Assembly (NCBI GenBank): GCA_963826105.1
Contig: CAWGWA010000006.1
Span: 310,001 to 374,000, forward strand
Direction of reading: 5' to 3'
DNA from: WHTI01 sp963826105
GTDB taxonomy: Bacteria; Actinomycetota; CADDZG01; WHSQ01
DNA: 64,000 nt
The notes under the pieces are model-generated. The model did not search any database. It was not told the origin of the DNA and saw nothing but the letters and a program-made list of their open reading frames with translations. Below are positions 61,136 to 64,000 of this stretch, in pieces. Positions within the stretch are counted from its first letter, which is position 1; the number at the start of each line of letters is the position of its first letter. The translations under genes were made by a program, and so were the position numbers.

Positions 61136-63130
61136 CCGACCTCTTTGAGTTCGCGTTTGATCTCGGCGATCTCGTCTCTGAGGCGTGCGGCGTACTCGAA
61201 CGCGAGGTCCTTCGCCGCCTGATGCATCTCTTCTTGTAGTTGGAGCATCAATCGCTTGAGTTCGTCGGGCGTGCCCTGGATGTCCTTCAGCCGGCTCTTC
61301 GACTTGGTCGGCACGGGGGCCGACTTCCGGTGCCCCGCTCCATAGATGAGGATGTCGGAGACGGCCTTGCGGATCGACTGCGGGTCGATCCCGTGCTCCT
61401 CGTTGTAAGCCATCTGGATCTCTCGCCGACGCTGGGTCTCGCTGATCGCGAACTTCATCGAATCCGTGACCTCGTCGGCGTACATGATGACCTGGCCCTC
61501 GACGTTACGAGCGGCGCGGCCGATCGTCTGGATCAACGAGGTCTGCGACCGCAGATAGCCCTCCTTGTCGGCGTCGAGGATCGCCACGAGTGACACCTCG
61601 GGAAGGTCGAGGCCCTCTCGAAGCAGGTTGATCCCGATAAGCACGTCGAACTCGCCGAGGCGCAGGTCGCGGAGGATCTCGATCCGCTGGACGGTATCGA
61701 TGTCGGCGTGTAGGTAGCGGACCCGGATACCGGATTCGAGTAGGTAATCGGTGAGGTCCTCGGCCATCTTCTTGGTCAGGGTGGTGACCAGGATGCGAGC
61801 GCCCGACCTCGGTACGGCTCCTGATCTGGTCCATCAGGTCGTCGATCTGCCCCTTGGTGGGCTTAACGATGACCTCGGGGTCGATCAGACCGGTCGGGCG
61901 TACGAGCTGCTCGATGGGTTTGCCACCTTTGTTGCGTTCGAACGGTCCCGGGGTCGCCGACATCAGAACGACCTGATCGACGACGTCCAACCACTCGTCG
62001 AACCGCAGGGGACGGTTGTCGAGGGCCGAAGGGAGTCTGAAACCGTGTTCGATCAGGGTGCGCTTGCGGGACATGTCGCCCTCGTACATGCCGTTCAGCT
62101 GGGGAACCGCAACGTGGCTCTCGTCGAGGACCATGAGGAAGTCCTTGGGGAAGTAGTCCAGCAGCGTGAAGGGACGCGTGTTGGGCTGTCGTCCTTCGAT
62201 GTGGCGGGCGTAGTTCTCGATCCCGTTGCAGAACCCGACCTCGCGCATCATCTCGAGGTCGTACTCGGTTCGCATCCTCAGACGCTGGGCCTCGAGGAGC
62301 TTGCCCTCCTTCTCGAATTTCCGGAGTTGCTCGCCGAGTTCCTCCTCGATCGTGATGACGGCCTTCTGCATCCGCTCCTGCGATGCGACGTAGTGCGACG
62401 CCGGGTAGATGCGTACGTAGTCGAGCTCGGCGGTGATCTCGCCGGTCAGAACGTCGAGAACGACGATCCGGTCGACCTCGTCGCCGAACAGCTCGATACG
62501 AACCGCCTTCTCCTCGTATGCGGGGAAGACCTCGATCGTGTCCCCGCGGACGCGGAACTTCCCACGGACGAAGTTGACGTCGTTGCGCTCGTACTGGATG
62601 TCGACGAGTTTCTGGATGATGAAGTCCCGGTCGGCCACTCCCCCGCGGGCGACGCCAACGATCTGCTTCTCGTACTCCTCGGGAGATCCCAGACCGTAGA
62701 TCGCCGACACCGACGCCACGATCAGCACGTCGTCCCGCATCGACAGGGCCGAGGTCGCCGAGTGTCGCAGGCGCTCGATCTCGTCGTTAACCGACGAGTC
62801 CTTCTCGATGTAGGTGTCGGACGACGGAACGTAGGCCTCCGGCTGGTAGTAGTCGTAGTAGGACACGAAGTATTCGACCGCGTTCTCGGGGAAGAACTGC
62901 CGGAACTCGTTCGCGAGCTGGGCGGCCAGCGACTTGTTCGGAGCCATGACGATCGTCGGCTTCTGGATCTGCTCGATCGCCCACGCCATGGTCGCCGTCT
63001 TGCCCGTTCCCGTCGCCCCCAGCAAGGTCGAGAACTTCTCGCCCGAACGGATCCGGTCGACGAGTTGGGTGATCGCGCCGGGCTGGTCGCCGGCGGGTTC
63101 GAAATCGGAGATGACCTTAAAGGGGGGCAC
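61132..63130 (-). CDS. uvrB: Excinuclease ABC subunit B (frameshifted)
   Basis: DNA-unwinding subunit of nucleotide excision repair. The N-terminal part has DFEPAGDQPGAITQL, Walker A LLGATGTGKTATMAWAI, and the beta-hairpin region SYYDYYQPEAYVPSSDTYIEKDSSVNDEIERLRHSAT; the C-terminal part has motif V/VI sequences in FDVLIGINLLREGLDLPEVSLVAILDADKEGYLRS and QTIGRAARN, and the C-terminal UVR domain. After IRSRTEVG the frame breaks; the next frame continues with ARILVTTLTKKMAEDL. One extra base in the CCC run at 61802-61804 explains it, and removing it gives 665 residues, normal for UvrB. The GTG at 63130 has a TACTAT hexamer 6 bases upstream and no ribosome binding site. Confidence 0.9.
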
Positions 63131-63136
63131 GGAACG

Positions 63137-63142
63137 ATAGTA
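63137..63142 (-). promoter_or_regulatory. Predicted -10 element of uvrB
   Basis: TACTAT on the minus strand, 6 bases before the GTG at 63130; no Shine-Dalgarno sequence and no LexA-like palindrome is visible here. Confidence 0.5.
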
Positions 63143-63198
63143 ACGACGGGTAGCGACAACTATTCCGTCAGGAGATCGACTCCCTGTCCCCCGACGCC

Positions 63199-63224
63199 AA
63201 AGGACCCCCTTCCGGGGGCCCTTT
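63199..63224 (-). terminator. Terminator hairpin after the RTX-like gene
   Basis: AAAGG-A-CCCCC (63199-63209) pairs with GGGGG-C-CCTTT (63214-63224) around the loop TTCC, with one internal mismatch. It lies between the end of the RTX-like gene and the uvrB start. No U-run follows it. Confidence 0.65.
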
Positions 63225-63245
63225 AACTGAATATCACTCAGTTTC

Positions 63246-64000
63246 TTACGGGAACGTACCGACCAGGTTCTCGCAGTTCACCTGGGTGTCGAACCCGAGC
63301 GAGCCTGCGTCGCAGGTGTCGGTGTCCGGTCCCCCGTCGAAGTCGTCGTTGTCTTCCCCACCGACGAGGTAGTCGTCGCCGGCTTCACCGTTGATGTCGT
63401 TGGTGCCACGACCGGCGAAGACGATGTCGTTGCCGGCTCCGGAGAAGATGATGTCGGCACCGAGGCCGAGGGAGAAGAAGTCCGCGCCCGAGCCTGTGGT
63501 GACGTTGTTGTTGCCGTTGCCGGAGAAGATCGCATTGTTGCCGTCCCCGGCATTGACGACGTTGTTACCGCCCTCGGCGTCGATGCGGTCGTTACCGGTA
63601 CCGCTGACGATCGTGTCGACGCTGGGTCCACCGAGGATGTAGTTGTTGCCGTCGCCGGCGTTGGCGAAGTTAGCGCCGTCGCCCAGGTACAGAGCGTCGT
63701 CACCGTCACTGGAGAACACCTTGTCATCGCCTAGACCGGTCTCGATCTTGTCGACGCCCGTGCCCGAGGTCACGAAGTCCGGTCCGGTCCCCGACAGGGA
63801 GTAGTTGTCACCCTCGCCGAGCAAGATGGTGTTGGTGCCATGACCGGCGAAGACGCTGTCGTTGCCGCCATCGACGTCGATGAAGTCGTTGCCGAGTCCG
63901 GCGTCGACGTAGTCGTTCCCGGTGCCTGAGAAGACGAAGTTGTTGCCATCGCCGGCCAGGATCTCGTTGTTGCCGTCTCCGGCGGTGATCGAGTCGGAGC
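63246..64000 (-). CDS. RTX-like calcium-binding beta-roll protein (5' end outside window)
   Basis: C-terminal 250 or so residues of a larger protein; the frame is open to the window edge. Almost the whole segment is a run of about 25 nonapeptide repeats of the type G-D-G-N-N-x-I-x-x, for example GDGNNEILAGDGNNFVFSG and GNDRIDAEGGNNVV, which build the calcium-binding parallel beta-roll of RTX proteins. Asn often takes the place of the calcium-binding Asp. It ends with a Cys pair, DTCDAG ... QVNCENLVG, seen at the end of other actinobacterial repeat proteins of this kind. It is probably secreted; the start and any signal peptide or enzyme domain lie outside the window. Confidence 0.85.
   Translation of the reverse strand, partial: SDSITAGDGNNEILAGDGNNFVFSGTGNDYVDAGLGNDFIDVDGGNDSVFAGHGTNTILLGEGDNYSLSGTGPDFVTSGTGVDKIETGLGDDKVFSSDGDDALYLGDGANFANAGDGNNYILGGPSVDTIVSGTGNDRIDAEGGNNVVNAGDGNNAIFSGNGNNNVTTGSGADFFSLGLGADIIFSGAGNDIVFAGRGTNDINGEAGDDYLVGGEDNDDFDGGPDTDTCDAGSLGFDTQVNCENLVGTFP

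Noticed and set aside
61751..63226. 491-codon open frame antisense to uvrB
   Set aside because: Shadow of a conserved gene; the product is a low-complexity Asp/Leu/Val/Arg mixture without motifs.
63246..64000. The repetitive run as a CRISPR or DNA tandem repeat
   Set aside because: The repeats are at protein level (nonapeptides) with varied bases; there are no constant-length repeats and spacers.

Overview
The window looks like chromosomal DNA of a high-GC actinobacterium, probably an uncultured or deeply branching member of Actinomycetota. Three things point there. The gene order relA / apt / yajC / ruvB-ruvA-ruvC / yebC / pdxT-pdxS / pimA-like / acyltransferase / phosphatidyltransferase / HIT / thrS is the conserved block known from Mycobacterium and relatives. 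It carries phosphatidylinositol-mannoside-type genes and a 13E12-family HNH gene. Its LexA and DtxR/IdeR-like sites are of actinobacterial type. Genes are packed tightly, many with GTGA or ATGA overlaps, and no stretch longer than about 230 bases lacks a gene. I saw no insertion sequence, prophage, CRISPR array or rRNA; there is one tRNA (Val-CAC).

Layout. 0-2.5 kb: 3' end of a transketolase, a lipoprotein, and a 13E12/HNH gene under a LexA-type palindrome. 2.5-19.4 kb: a long minus-strand run with dtd, a MecA-type penicillin-binding lipoprotein, relA, apt, an HD hydrolase, yajC, the ruvCAB Holliday-junction operon (LexA-type box on the ruvC start), yebC, PLP synthase pdxST, two tandem DUF3048 proteins behind a structured leader, a catalytically degenerate M48-like membrane protein, and the PI-mannoside/phospholipid genes. 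19.4-36 kb: an EF-G-like GTPase, a winged-helix protein, HIT hydrolase, thrS, an aldolase, a MidA-type methyltransferase, a metallopeptidase-like lipoprotein, a 2-hydroxyacid dehydrogenase, a 49-residue zinc-ribbon gene, ftsH, a DEAD-box helicase, pepT and gabT. 36-49.7 kb: signalling and cell surface. Here lie a GGDEF-EAL protein, a carotenoid-desaturase-like oxidoreductase, a GH114 glycosidase, an LPXTG-type acidic repeat protein, an M6 metalloprotease with a structured leader, a patatin and a sugar dehydrogenase. 49.7-64 kb: uvrA, an iron-uptake operon (lipoprotein, FTR1 permease, hydantoinase-like protein, small membrane protein) next to an iron-box palindrome, a class-V aminotransferase, MATE exporter, LysM-transglycosylase, uvrB, and the 3' part of an RTX-like beta-roll protein.

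Two patterns cross the window. First, eight genes without a Shine-Dalgarno sequence have a TANNNT hexamer 5-8 bases before the start codon, which suggests leaderless transcription; in two of them a LexA-type palindrome covers or abuts that start. Second, four otherwise normal genes (midA, the FAD oxidoreductase, the class-V aminotransferase, uvrB) are each interrupted by a single-base frameshift, two of them in short G runs. This is more likely sequence error than decay, because uvrB is one of them. No wholly new system is evident. The least explained items are the duplicated eight-cysteine LPXTG protein, the structured leaders upstream of the DUF3048 pair and of the M6 protease, the dead M48-like protein, and the tiny membrane ORF coupled to the GGDEF-EAL gene.
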